Program-made: the position numbers and the translations under genes
Source of the DNA: Bacteroidales bacterium
Lineage (GTDB): Bacteria; Bacteroidota; Bacteroidia; Bacteroidales; UBA932
Length of the DNA: 64,000 nt
Direction of reading: 5' to 3'
Assembly: GCA_017427385.1 (NCBI GenBank)
Contig: JAFRSW010000011.1
Span: forward strand, 30,519-94,518
Shown: piece after piece, positions 55,138 to 63,483 of the stretch
Layout: each line of letters begins with the position of its first letter
How positions within the stretch are numbered: the first letter of the stretch is position 1
Notes under the pieces: model-generated
What the model saw: only the letters and a program-made list of their open reading frames with translations
Told to the model about the DNA's origin: nothing
Databases searched by the model: none

Positions 55138-57304
55138 ATTGTTTGTCTGCCTGCTGGCAGCCCTGTCATTATTCTCCGGCAACGGCTACGCCAGGAGCGA
55201 GAACGAGAAAGCGGCCCAGGCGCTCGCTAAGAGAATTATCCCCGAACAGGCAGGGAAGATAGTTTTCCGCGAAGTGCCTGCCGACGGTGCCGACACCTTC
55301 ACTCTCTTTTCCGAGAATGGAAAGATTGTGATCGAAGCCAACAACGCCGGCACGATGGCAGTAGGCCTCAACTACTACCTCAACAACTATTGCAACACGA
55401 CCGTTTCCGAGTATGCCGCACATCCGGTGGAGATGCCCAAGGTCCTGCCCGCAGTTCCTGAAAAAGTAAGCGTCAGCGCCAAAGTGCCCTACAGGTTCTA
55501 CCTGAACTACTGCACCTTCGGCTACACTATGCCCTGGTGGGGTTGGAAGGAGTGGGAACGGTTCATCGACTGGATGGCCCTGAACGGGGTCAACATGCCC
55601 CTCGCCAACACCGGCGAAGAAGCAGTCTGGCAGCGCGTATGGAGGCGATTCGGCCTAAGCGACGAACAGATCCGCGCCCATTTCACCGGTCCCGCCCATC
55701 TAGCCTGGCACAGGATGGTAAACATCAACTCCTTCCAGGGGCCTCTCCCCCAGGACTGGATAGACGCCCAGGCAAAGCTCCAGAAAAAGATACTCGCCCG
55801 CGAACGTTCCCTCTCTATGAAGCCCGTCCTGCATGCCTTCAGCGGCAGTGTGCCGGCAGCATTTAAAGAGATGCATCCAGATGCCAAAATCACCAAGGTA
55901 AGCAACTGGGGCGGCTTCGGAGATCCTTTCCGCTGTGAGTTCCTCTCCCCTATGGACCCCCTCTATACAGAGATACAGAAAGCCTGCGTAGAAGAAACCG
56001 AAGCCCTTTTCGGCAGCGACCACATCTTCGGCCTGGACCCCTTCAACGAGGTGGAAGCCCCCTCGTGGGATGCCAAGACCCTGGCGGAGTACGGCAGCGC
56101 ATTCTGGAAATCCCTCGAAGCGGCCGACCCCGAAGCTACATGGCTCCAGATGGGCTGGTTCTTGATCAACGACCGCAGGCACTGGACTCCCGACAACATG
56201 AGGGCCTTCCTGGGCAGCGTGCCCATAGGCAAGATGATCATGCTGGATTATCACGTGGACTGGGTGCTGGGCTGGAAGATTACGGAAAAGTTCTACGGCC
56301 ACGACTACATAGCCTGCGCACTGCTCAACTTCGGTGGGAACACCCTCTTCAACGGCAACTTCCCCACCCTTATTCCCTTCTACGAAGAGACCTTTAAGGA
56401 CGGAGGTCCTAACATGAAGGGCGTGGGATCCACCCTGGAGGGCTTCGGCACCAATCCTTATTACTATGAGTTCGTGCTCAGCCGTGCCTGGAACTATCCC
56501 CAGACACCCGACGAGTGGATAGATAAGCTTGCCGACCGCCATATTGGCCGTGAGGATGCCTCCGCCCGCGCTCTCTGGCACGATCTAATTATGAATATCG
56601 CCCCCAAATATACCGGCAGCGGCGTTTCCATGAACGCACATCCCAAATTCGGAGGACGCTGGAACTGGACCGTGAAGTATCCCGACATCAAGGGCCGCAC
56701 CCCCATCATGGATCACGCATGGGCAGATATGCTCGCCATCGGCTCCGACCGATATGAATGGAAATACGACCTGGTAAACCTCGGACGTCAGGCTCTCGGC
56801 GACTATTTCGACATGCTGAAAGACAGCCTGGAAATTGCCTGGAAGGCAAAGGACCTGGCTCGCGTCAAGGCTTTGAGCGCCAGGATGGAAGAGGCGATTG
56901 AAGACTGCGACAGGTTGGTTGCCTGCGTGCCCGAATTCAACATGCAGGTATGGAATGAGGCCGCACGCAGCTGGGGTAGGACCAAGGAAGAAAAAGACTA
57001 CTACGAGCGCTCCGCCCGCACCATACTCACCATCTGGGGCAACGCGACCGGGCTTACCGACTATGCCAACCGCCAGTGGGCCGGGCTGCTCCGCAGCTAC
57101 TATAAGCCGCGCTGGCAAATGTTTTTCAACGACATGATTTCCAAACTGGAGACTGGCAGCGGCGCATGGGAGAAGAACTTCGACGACCGCATCCGTTTCC
57201 ACGAAATACGTTGGACCGAGCCAACTATCACAAGGATAGAATACAATGTTCCCGGAGATCCTGTTGCACTGTCGAAAGAATTAATAGAAAAATACGGTTT
57301 CTGA
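55124..57304 (+). CDS. Alpha-N-acetylglucosaminidase (GH89)
   Basis: A 726-residue exported enzyme (signal peptide MRPFRLFVCLLAALSLFSGNGYA) homologous to human NAGLU. An N-terminal small domain is followed by the barrel signature YCTFGYTMPWWGWKEWERF, WMALNGVNMPLANTGEEAVW and the catalytic Glu in FGLDPFNEVEAPSWD. The FGGNTLFNGNFPTL and EGFGTNPYYYEFVL segments carry the second acid region. A helical C-terminal domain completes the fold. It removes terminal alpha-linked GlcNAc, as found on mucin O-glycans and heparan sulfate. Starting inside the GT4 gene, it is translationally linked to the glycan unit. Confidence 0.96.
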   Translation: MRPFRLFVCLLAALSLFSGNGYARSENEKAAQALAKRIIPEQAGKIVFREVPADGADTFTLFSENGKIVIEANNAGTMAVGLNYYLNNYCNTTVSEYAAHPVEMPKVLPAVPEKVSVSAKVPYRFYLNYCTFGYTMPWWGWKEWERFIDWMALNGVNMPLANTGEEAVWQRVWRRFGLSDEQIRAHFTGPAHLAWHRMVNINSFQGPLPQDWIDAQAKLQKKILARERSLSMKPVLHAFSGSVPAAFKEMHPDAKITKVSNWGGFGDPFRCEFLSPMDPLYTEIQKACVEETEALFGSDHIFGLDPFNEVEAPSWDAKTLAEYGSAFWKSLEAADPEATWLQMGWFLINDRRHWTPDNMRAFLGSVPIGKMIMLDYHVDWVLGWKITEKFYGHDYIACALLNFGGNTLFNGNFPTLIPFYEETFKDGGPNMKGVGSTLEGFGTNPYYYEFVLSRAWNYPQTPDEWIDKLADRHIGREDASARALWHDLIMNIAPKYTGSGVSMNAHPKFGGRWNWTVKYPDIKGRTPIMDHAWADMLAIGSDRYEWKYDLVNLGRQALGDYFDMLKDSLEIAWKAKDLARVKALSARMEEAIEDCDRLVACVPEFNMQVWNEAARSWGRTKEEKDYYERSARTILTIWGNATGLTDYANRQWAGLLRSYYKPRWQMFFNDMISKLETGSGAWEKNFDDRIRFHEIRWTEPTITRIEYNVPGDPVALSKELIEKYGF

Positions 57305-57305
57305 T

Positions 57306-58469
57306 ATGAATTACTTTGTTTTAGCGATCCTTATTATCGCCTACTGCGTCATCCCGGCCGGAGTGCTGTGGCTCTGCAGGAAAGTTAAAGTGATAGGCAA
57401 GATTGGACCTATCCTCATGCTCTACTTCCTTGGCGCAATCATCGCCAACATCGGCATCCTGCCTTCCGGACCCGAAACCGGCAAGGTTCAGGACCTGCTC
57501 TCCAACGCGATGATTCCCCTGGCCATCCCCCTGATGCTCTTCAGTTTCACCTTCCGCAAGAGCGAGACTCGCGACCAGCTGATAGCTATGATCACCGGCC
57601 TGGTGGCCGTGATAGTGGCGATTGTGGCCGGCTATCCCATCTTCGGTCCCCACATACCCAACGGCCCCCAGGTCGCCGGCATGTACACCGCCTGCCTTAC
57701 CGGCGGCACAGTGAACATGGCTGCGGTCAGCCAGATGCTGGATGTGGACGGACAGCAGTACGCCCTGCTCAACACCTACGACATGATGGTATCTTTCACC
57801 TACCTGGTATTCATCATGGCGATAGGTATACGCCTTGCTCGCAAGTGGCTGCCTGTCAAGACTTTGGATCACTACGACGAGAAGGCCGTCCTCGAAGCCG
57901 GCGAAGAGAAGAACCCCTACAAGGGCCTCTTCACAAAGCGCGGAATGAAGCACGCCCTCGTTCAACTGGGAGTAACACTTGTGGTTGTGGGTCTCGCAGC
58001 AGGTTTTGCTATCGGACTGTCCAAGATAATCCCCGGCACCTTCATGATGTTCTTCATCCTGGCCATCACCACCATCAGCATCATAGTCTCTTTCTGGAAG
58101 CCAATCCACAACTACGATTACGGCTACGACATGGGTATGTATTTCATCTACATCTTCTCCCTCGTGGTCGCCTCGATGGCGGACGTGCGTGCCCTGGACT
58201 TCACCGGTGCCCTCTGGATCGTGGGATTCCTCTTCTTCATGGAGGTGATTTCCCTCTCGCTCCAGCTGCTTTCCGCCAAGTTCTTCAAGGTGGATGCCGA
58301 TACGGCTGTCATAGCCTCCGTCACCTACATCAACTCCCCGCCCTTCGTGCCTATGATCGCCGCCTCCATGCGTAACAGCCGCGTGCTCATGCCCGGCCTC
58401 AGCATTGGTATAGTCGGCTATGCCGTAGGCAACTATCTCGGAGTGTTAATCTGTGGACTTCTGAGCTGA
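57306..58469 (+). CDS. DUF819 family membrane protein
   Basis: A 387-residue protein with about ten transmembrane helices, e.g. GPILMLYFLGAIIANIGILP, LVAVIVAIVAGYPIFGPHIP and YFIYIFSLVVASMADVRALD. The paired motifs TACLTGGTVNMAAVSQ and YINSPPFVPMIAASM are typical of DUF819, a family of presumed transporters of unknown substrate. One base separates its ATG from the GH89 stop, so a link to uptake of released GlcNAc is conceivable but not shown. Confidence 0.88.
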   Translation: MNYFVLAILIIAYCVIPAGVLWLCRKVKVIGKIGPILMLYFLGAIIANIGILPSGPETGKVQDLLSNAMIPLAIPLMLFSFTFRKSETRDQLIAMITGLVAVIVAIVAGYPIFGPHIPNGPQVAGMYTACLTGGTVNMAAVSQMLDVDGQQYALLNTYDMMVSFTYLVFIMAIGIRLARKWLPVKTLDHYDEKAVLEAGEEKNPYKGLFTKRGMKHALVQLGVTLVVVGLAAGFAIGLSKIIPGTFMMFFILAITTISIIVSFWKPIHNYDYGYDMGMYFIYIFSLVVASMADVRALDFTGALWIVGFLFFMEVISLSLQLLSAKFFKVDADTAVIASVTYINSPPFVPMIAASMRNSRVLMPGLSIGIVGYAVGNYLGVLICGLLS

Positions 58470-59464
58470 TGCGCCCGGTTTACGCAAAAGACACCGCTTA
58501 CGACCTTCTGGTTCCCTATGTGAACTGGACCTTCCGCCGTATGTTCCGCAACCTCAGATTCCAGGGGCTGGAGAACATCCCTCGCGACGGAGCGGTAATC
58601 TTTTCGCCCAATCATGTGAACACCCTGTTGGACGCCCTGGCAGTGCTGTCGATGATGGGAAACCATCCGGTTGTATTCGCAGCCAGGGCGGACATCTTCC
58701 GCAAACCCGCGGTCGCCCGTATCCTCAACTTCCTCCGCATCATGCCCATCAACCGCATGAGGGACGGTGTGGATGCCCTAGCGGGCAACGAAAAGACCTT
58801 CCGGGACGCGGTGGATTCGCTCAATGCTGGCATCCCCTTCTGCATATTCCCCGAAGGCAGGCACAGTCAGGAGCCCGGACTTCTGCCGCTGCGAAAAGGC
58901 ATAGCCCGCATAGCCATGATGGCTGAGAACGAGCTGGAAAGGCCGGTGTACATCGTTCCTGTCGGATTGGTCTACGAAGATTATGTGCGCTTCCGCACCA
59001 GCCTTACGGTGAATGTAGGAGAGCCCATGCCTGTGGCGGGTGCCATGGAGGAAGAAGCGCCCGAAGATACTCCTGAAGAGAACCTGCACCAGCGCAGGGC
59101 AAGGAAGATCCTGCAGAATCTTGCGGAAAAGATGCGCGGGCTGATAGCCAATCCCAAGCGCCCTAAACGGGCCAAAGATTCGGATTCCCTGTTGCTGCGT
59201 ATACTGCGCGTGCCGCTTGTGCCTTTTGCCGGGCTGATACTGCTGCCAGCCTTCGGCATCATCAAATATCTGCGCAAGAACATGAAGGACAAGGCCTTCC
59301 TGAATTCCGTCCGCTACGGCATCTGCTACCTGATCAATCCCCTGATCATCCTCCTGATAGCACTTATCCTGCTGATTTGCGGCGTTCTTCCCTTGTGGGG
59401 TCTGCTCCTCATCCTTCTCTTCACCCCCTTCGCCCCCGAAATCTGGTACGGCGCAATCGGTTAA
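58469..59464 (+). CDS. PlsC-like glycerolipid acyltransferase with C-terminal membrane helices
   Basis: A 331-residue protein. The acyltransferase motif I is FSPNHVNTLLDALAV (H-X5-D variant), motif II is near INRMRDGV, motif III is CIFPEGRHSQEPGLLP, and motif IV is VYIVPVGLVYED. After about residue 235 two hydrophobic segments follow (LVPFAGLILLPAFGIIKYL and LINPLIILLIALILLICGVL). The H-X5-D form resembles a subgroup used for phospholipid remodelling in Bacteroidota. Its ATG shares a base with the DUF819 stop (TGATG). It ends the plus-strand chain; no clear terminator follows. Confidence 0.88.
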   Translation: MRPVYAKDTAYDLLVPYVNWTFRRMFRNLRFQGLENIPRDGAVIFSPNHVNTLLDALAVLSMMGNHPVVFAARADIFRKPAVARILNFLRIMPINRMRDGVDALAGNEKTFRDAVDSLNAGIPFCIFPEGRHSQEPGLLPLRKGIARIAMMAENELERPVYIVPVGLVYEDYVRFRTSLTVNVGEPMPVAGAMEEEAPEDTPEENLHQRRARKILQNLAEKMRGLIANPKRPKRAKDSDSLLLRILRVPLVPFAGLILLPAFGIIKYLRKNMKDKAFLNSVRYGICYLINPLIILLIALILLICGVLPLWGLLLILLFTPFAPEIWYGAIG

Positions 59465-59498
59465 TTGGACCTTACCCGCTCAACATAAGTAAGTTCTA

Positions 59499-59813
59499 TT
59501 ATTTCGTACTGGAAGGAGAATTGATCTTTTTATAGGTGCTTTCGTTGAAGAAACTGTCTCCCACAAGAGTATTTGAGTCCTGAATTTTGAACAGCATATC
59601 GGCACCGTCATGGGTGTGGACATAAACATATCCGTTGTCAATACGATACGTGGCTGGAAACTTCATTCCCAGGGTCGTGATATTGCAGGAATTGTTCCCC
59701 ACGAATTCAATCTGTTCATACAGCCCACCGCTTTCATTCACATAGGTGCCAGACACCCTGCTGCAGGATGCAAATAATACTATGGCAAGAAGGATTACAA
59801 GTATTCTTTTCAT
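59499..59813 (-). CDS. Small lipoprotein
   Basis: A 104-residue lipoprotein: MKRILVILLAIVLFASCSRV with lipidation Cys 17, then a small beta-rich domain (GTYVNESGGLYEQIEFVGNN, YRIDNGYVYVHTHDG, LVGDSFFNESTYKKI). I do not recognise a named family; the pattern resembles short lipocalin-like reporters of the kind G-x-Y ... L-E-F. The start is the ATG at 59813, not the longer open frame. Last gene of the Sel1-deiminase-186aa unit, 16 bases after it. Confidence 0.75.
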   Translation of the reverse strand: MKRILVILLAIVLFASCSRVSGTYVNESGGLYEQIEFVGNNSCNITTLGMKFPATYRIDNGYVYVHTHDGADMLFKIQDSNTLVGDSFFNESTYKKINSPSSTK

Positions 59814-59829
59814 GGTTGGAAGATTGATG

Positions 59830-60390
59830 CTAATTTTCACTCTTGATAAAACGCCAGGGCTTCTCGTCGGCTTTGCCCTTTCCATCGTTAAGATTGATGC
59901 GTTTGTCCTGCTTCCTGATCGGAATAACACTTTCAGGCTCATCGACCCACCTCATGGTAAGCCCATTCCCTGCGATGCTATTGTATCCGAAAAGGTCTTC
60001 CCATAGGTATGTGGGATTCTTGATAACCTCGCCACCGGTTTCATAACGGTAGGAGCGAATCAGGAAAGATGCGCGGTACTTCTGCTCTTCGTTCTCAAAG
60101 GTGTAATCAACACCGGAACGATGCGGGTACAGGGAGCCTTCTTTTGGGAAGTACGGAACGCCTTTTCCTTTGTGATACATATTGGCATCGCGCTGCCAGC
60201 TTCCCTTGGAATCTTCTTCCACGTAAAGGTAGAACTCGATCTCAACCGGATAGATGCGGGTTTCCCCATTGACCAAGAAATAGCCGCCATATAGGGCCAC
60301 TTCAGCTATGGACCAGAATTGATCCTGAATTGTTCTCTCATCGGCCCGCCTGGGGTCAAATGCTGCAATTACTTGAGATAGTGTTTTCAT
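59830..60390 (-). CDS. Uncharacterised 186-residue protein
   Basis: The ATG at 60390 shares a base with the deiminase stop (TAATG), so translation is coupled. No signal peptide or membrane helix. Recognisable features: YPVEIEFYLYVEE, MYHKGKGVPYFPKEGSLYPH, SGVDYTFENEEQKYRASFLI, and LTMRWVDEP. The YPVEIEFY/MYHKGK/GVDYTF order suggests a compact beta barrel. It slightly recalls methylpurine-DNA-glycosylase-like folds, but I would not assign a function. The C-terminus is basic and charged. Confidence 0.7.
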   Translation of the reverse strand: MKTLSQVIAAFDPRRADERTIQDQFWSIAEVALYGGYFLVNGETRIYPVEIEFYLYVEEDSKGSWQRDANMYHKGKGVPYFPKEGSLYPHRSGVDYTFENEEQKYRASFLIRSYRYETGGEVIKNPTYLWEDLFGYNSIAGNGLTMRWVDEPESVIPIRKQDKRINLNDGKGKADEKPWRFIKSEN

Positions 60391-61244
60391 TATGCTTCTT
60401 CTTTGGTCCACTCGTAAACATCGGCAAGGATATTCCAGGTCACACAGTGGAGGGCGCCGCCATCCCGGGCCAGCTCTTCACATCCTTGCACCTGGATGAC
60501 TTTGCAGTCTGGGTAGAACTGCTGGATCTGCTGCAGGGCAAGCGGGTCTTCCTTCGTGTGCAGGCCAGGTACAAAGATAGTGTTTTTTACGCGAAGGAAA
60601 TTGAGGTAGGCCCATGATAGCTTGTTGAGCCTCGGGGTGTTAAACTCCAATTCATCGACAACGAAGTGCGGGGTAAGGGCCTCCAGCAGCCTTTTGCGGA
60701 AGCCTGGATCGGTGTTGATGTAATTGTTCATCAGAACGTGATTTCCTTCAATCCACTGCACCATCCCGTCTGAATGGCCGAAGATTTCATAGCGGTCCCA
60801 GGGAATGATGACAATCTGGACCTGCAGATAATCCTCCAGAGTGGCCAGCAGTTCTTTCCTCTCCATCCAGTCATTCTCCTTGAAGATCTTGTCGGTCATG
60901 ATGACCTTGTCTCCGCATTTGACAAAGTTGCCTCCGTCCAGGATGAAGTCCACGGGAATTCGGCCGAGGTGCAAATGGTCAATGATCTCCAGAACGTTCG
61001 GGATGTAGCCCTCATAGCCCAGCAGATAATCCGGCCAATACTCAAAGTAGAACACCATCGTCTTCTCGAGTTGAATTGGCATGTAGTCACGTGCCCATAC
61101 GTGCTTGTAGGATGATGTGTAGGGCAGGAATTCGGCGTGAATCTGCTCCCGGTGCAATGCTTCCAGCAAATTCCGACAGACTGGCACATAGTGGCTGAGG
61201 CCATGTGCCAGGTATACCATGTTGGTTTGATAGTCCTGAATCAT
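60390..61244 (-). CDS. PAD/agmatine-deiminase family protein
   Basis: A 284-residue guanidino-group-modifying enzyme of the Porphyromonas-type peptidylarginine deiminase/agmatine deiminase family. Conserved positions: WARDYMPIQ, FILDGGNFVKCG (Asp-Gly-Gly), EIFGHSDGMVQWI (catalytic His and Asp) and the C-terminal Cys in DGGALHCVTWNI. No signal peptide, so it acts in the cytosol, unlike secreted PPAD. It is shorter than typical agmatine deiminases (about 350) because the N-terminus is trimmed. No carbamoyltransferase or agmatinase is nearby. One base separates it from the Sel1 gene. Confidence 0.87.
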   Translation of the reverse strand: MIQDYQTNMVYLAHGLSHYVPVCRNLLEALHREQIHAEFLPYTSSYKHVWARDYMPIQLEKTMVFYFEYWPDYLLGYEGYIPNVLEIIDHLHLGRIPVDFILDGGNFVKCGDKVIMTDKIFKENDWMERKELLATLEDYLQVQIVIIPWDRYEIFGHSDGMVQWIEGNHVLMNNYINTDPGFRKRLLEALTPHFVVDELEFNTPRLNKLSWAYLNFLRVKNTIFVPGLHTKEDPLALQQIQQFYPDCKVIQVQGCEELARDGGALHCVTWNILADVYEWTKEEA

Positions 61245-61245
61245 A

Positions 61246-62013
61246 TTACCTCACCTTTTTCTCTTTGGTTAATCCATGTTCTACCGCCAGCGCCTCAAGT
61301 TCTTTCGCTTTCTCTTTATCGACCGTTGTGCCTATACCTCGCCTGTAACAACGAGCCAGATTGTGCTCTGCACATGCTCCGGCATTGTTTTCAACTGCCT
61401 TTGAGAACCATTTGAAGGCATTCACGTAGTCAATGGGCATACCAATCCCGTCCTCGTAGCAAAGGCCGAGTTCGTTCATGGCCATCTCATTGTCCAGGTC
61501 CGCACCCATAAAGGCATAGAGTAGGCCTCGCTCGATATTTTGGTACTTACCATTACTGAAGAGATAGATGTCGGCCAGATTTCCCATTGCATCCGGACAT
61601 CCTCTCTGGGCGCTTTTCTCAAACCAGTATATGGCCCAGCGCATACTCTTTCGAAGCCCTAATCCATGCATATAGGCGAAGCCGATATCATTCATGGCGC
61701 CAGCGTGCCCCCTCTCCACAAGGTTCCAGAGAATAATGAGACTGGCCTTGTAATCTTGTACGCCGAACCATCCTGCAGAGAGACCATATGAAAGGGTTTT
61801 CCCTGCCTTGAAGCTGCCCAAATCGTAAGCTTCCTCCAGATACTCCCTCCCCTCCAGAGGCTTGCCATCAGAAATCAATTCCATCGCGCGAGCATAGAGA
61901 ACTTCTGTTTCCTCCTCTTGCTCAAACTCCTCCACTTTATGCGGTGGAATCAACATCGCATGGGAATAAATTCTAACTTCAATTGTTGGATCAATAATTG
62001 CTGGTTTTTTCAT
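61246..62013 (-). CDS. Sel1-repeat protein
   Basis: A 255-residue solenoid protein with Sel1-type repeats from about residue 45: AREYLEEAYDLG-like REYLEEAYDLGSFKAGKTLS, GAMNDIGFAYMHGLGLRKSM, AMNELGLCYEDGIGMPIDYV and HNLARCYRRGIGTTVDKEKA. No signal peptide. Sel1 proteins act as protein-binding scaffolds. First gene of a unit with the deiminase, the 186-residue protein and the lipoprotein; its promoter is at 62064-62095. Confidence 0.87.
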   Translation of the reverse strand: MKKPAIIDPTIEVRIYSHAMLIPPHKVEEFEQEEETEVLYARAMELISDGKPLEGREYLEEAYDLGSFKAGKTLSYGLSAGWFGVQDYKASLIILWNLVERGHAGAMNDIGFAYMHGLGLRKSMRWAIYWFEKSAQRGCPDAMGNLADIYLFSNGKYQNIERGLLYAFMGADLDNEMAMNELGLCYEDGIGMPIDYVNAFKWFSKAVENNAGACAEHNLARCYRRGIGTTVDKEKAKELEALAVEHGLTKEKKVR

Positions 62014-62063
62014 AATATTTATATTTAATTATTTAATAATCAGTGGTTTACGAAACACGGCGA

Positions 62064-62095
62064 CAAAGATAGCCGGTACTTTTGAGACCGCCAAA
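62064..62095 (-). promoter_or_regulatory. Promoter of the Sel1-deiminase unit
   Basis: On the minus strand -33 TTTGG (62091-62095) and -7 TATCTTTG (62064-62071) are separated by about 19-20 bases, a good Bacteroidota promoter. The leader of about 45-50 bases is AT-rich. Confidence 0.7.
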
Positions 62096-62136
62096 CGGAT
62101 TTTGTTAAAAGATGTTAAAGGATTCGAAAAAGATAA

Positions 62137-62267
62137 TTTGTCCATGTCCACAAGGCGTGGACAGTTTCGTTGGGAGTGGACAAAAGAATAGCACCTCATC
62201 AATAGGACGGACACTGATGAGACCCTTGCGGGCGGGCAGAATGACACAGCTACTCTGCGGGTGCTAT
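62137..62267 (-). other. Highly structured intergenic element, candidate non-coding RNA or 3'-UTR structure
   Basis: Read on the minus strand, ATAGCAC (62267-62261) and GTGCTAT (62194-62188) close an 80-base unit. It encloses GCAGA-N13-TCTGC, CCC-GCAA-GGG with a GNRA-type loop, and CTCATCA-N13-TGATGAG. Immediately after comes TTTGTCC/GGACAAA (62184-62137) enclosing GTCCAC-N5-GTGGAC (62162-62146), followed by T-rich sequence. No coding frame explains it. It lies between the stop of the 195-residue gene and the Sel1 promoter. Transcription and function are unknown. Confidence 0.55.
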
Positions 62268-62281
62268 AGGCTTTGATTGGT

Positions 62282-62869
62282 TTATTTCCTCCGAAAGACG
62301 AAGGGAATGTTGTAGGGCAGGCCGACACACTGGCCATCGAATGCGGAGAAATCGGCCTCAAACTTATGGCCCATGTTGATCTTGCCGAGGAGGTAGTGGT
62401 GGATGCTGAAGAAGTCCTGATCATCCAGGAAGAGGCCTCCATAGAAGTAGAGGTTTCGATAGTGGATATCGTCGTATTGTGTCCAGGTTAAACCCAGAGC
62501 CTGATTGACGGCATCGTAAGTGGCGATTTCAATCCCATTGGGCTGGGTTTTGAGCCAGGCATAAACTTGTCCGGCAATAGCCTTAGCATCAGGACGTCGT
62601 TGCTCATTTATCATGATGACCTTTTTGTACCTCTCAACCTGAAGCTGGTAAAAGTCTGCATCGGATTTGATTCCTGTGGTGCGGCGGTTGTTGGACCAAG
62701 CGTCGGCTTTTCTGGCATCTTCTACATCCTCTTCATCCCCTTCATCTTCTGCCCATGGAACGGATGAAGGGACAGACCAATGATTTCGCTGGAAGTAGTA
62801 CTTCTCCAGAATCATATCGATATCGTAGCCCTGGTTATTCTTGTGGGCCTCAACTTCTTGAATCGTCAT
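62282..62869 (-). CDS. Uncharacterised 195-residue protein
   Basis: I do not recognise a family. The N-terminus reads MTIQEVEAHKNNQGYDIDMI, then an acidic stretch (EDEGDEEDVEDARKAD), then a likely helical segment around IAGQVYAWLKTQPNGIEIAT and an aromatic-rich part YDDIHYRNLYFYGGLFLDD. No signal peptide or membrane helix. Its ATG overlaps the stop of the nuclease-like gene (ATGA), so the two are co-translated. The compact C-terminal half could be a helical protein-interaction domain. Confidence 0.7.
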   Translation of the reverse strand: MTIQEVEAHKNNQGYDIDMILEKYYFQRNHWSVPSSVPWAEDEGDEEDVEDARKADAWSNNRRTTGIKSDADFYQLQVERYKKVIMINEQRRPDAKAIAGQVYAWLKTQPNGIEIATYDAVNQALGLTWTQYDDIHYRNLYFYGGLFLDDQDFFSIHHYLLGKINMGHKFEADFSAFDGQCVGLPYNIPFVFRRK

Positions 62870-63483
62870 TGTTTGCAGGGTTTTGCGGAATACTCCATAA
62901 GACTGTAAAGCAGGTGATAACCTTCCGCTACCTTGCAGTGGCCACTTCGAAGCATCAACATTCCATCGACTTTAAGCTTCGCTAGATGTTCCTCAAGGCT
63001 ATTCGTAATCTCCGGCTTATGGTCCCAGGCATCGGCGAGGAATAATGCCGCGACTTCATACTGGTTGAGGTCCAGGCCTTTTAGCTTGCTGCCATTGGAA
63101 ATGGCTTTGTCCAGGATTCTTTTGATACGAGCCACGTCGTCTTTCAGGCTATCGACCTTATTCTCACGTGAAAAGCGCTTCGCCTCGATGAAGATGATGC
63201 GTTTCTGCTTCTCGGAGAGGATAAAACCGTCTATTCTTGCCGTGTATGCCTTACCGTCCTTATTTGTATCCGGGACCGGCAATTCCATCCAGGTAATGGA
63301 GTCCGGATATACGGCAGTAAAAGCATCGAGGAAGTGATGCACCTGATTGGCCTCGTTAATGGTCTTGCGGGTGTCCTTCCAAGGTGTGAAGGTCTCAAAA
63401 ATATTTGAATAGATCTGGCAATATACCGGGAAGACTCTGTCTAGTACAGTAAAGATATTCATAGTGCGTTCGTTTTGATTCAT
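62866..63483 (-). CDS. PD-(D/E)XK nuclease-like protein
   Basis: A 205-residue protein with a restriction-endonuclease-like core: Asp in AYTARIDGFILSEKQ, then the E-x-K element in RIIFIEAKRFSRENK, about residues 88-115. The spacing and strand pattern match the PD-(D/E)XK superfamily, so a DNA-cleaving or binding role is plausible but untested. The rest is helical (e.g. LKDDVARIKRILDKAI). Its start overlaps the stop of the zinc-ribbon gene, and its stop overlaps the 195-residue gene, giving a three-gene coupled cassette. Confidence 0.72.
   Translation of the reverse strand: MNQNERTMNIFTVLDRVFPVYCQIYSNIFETFTPWKDTRKTINEANQVHHFLDAFTAVYPDSITWMELPVPDTNKDGKAYTARIDGFILSEKQKRIIFIEAKRFSRENKVDSLKDDVARIKRILDKAISNGSKLKGLDLNQYEVAALFLADAWDHKPEITNSLEEHLAKLKVDGMLMLRSGHCKVAEGYHLLYSLMEYSAKPCKQ

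Noticed and set aside
62188-62222. CTGATGAG/TGATGAG motifs resembling a hammerhead ribozyme core
   Set aside because: The required GAAA in correct position and a pairing stem II are not found on either strand.
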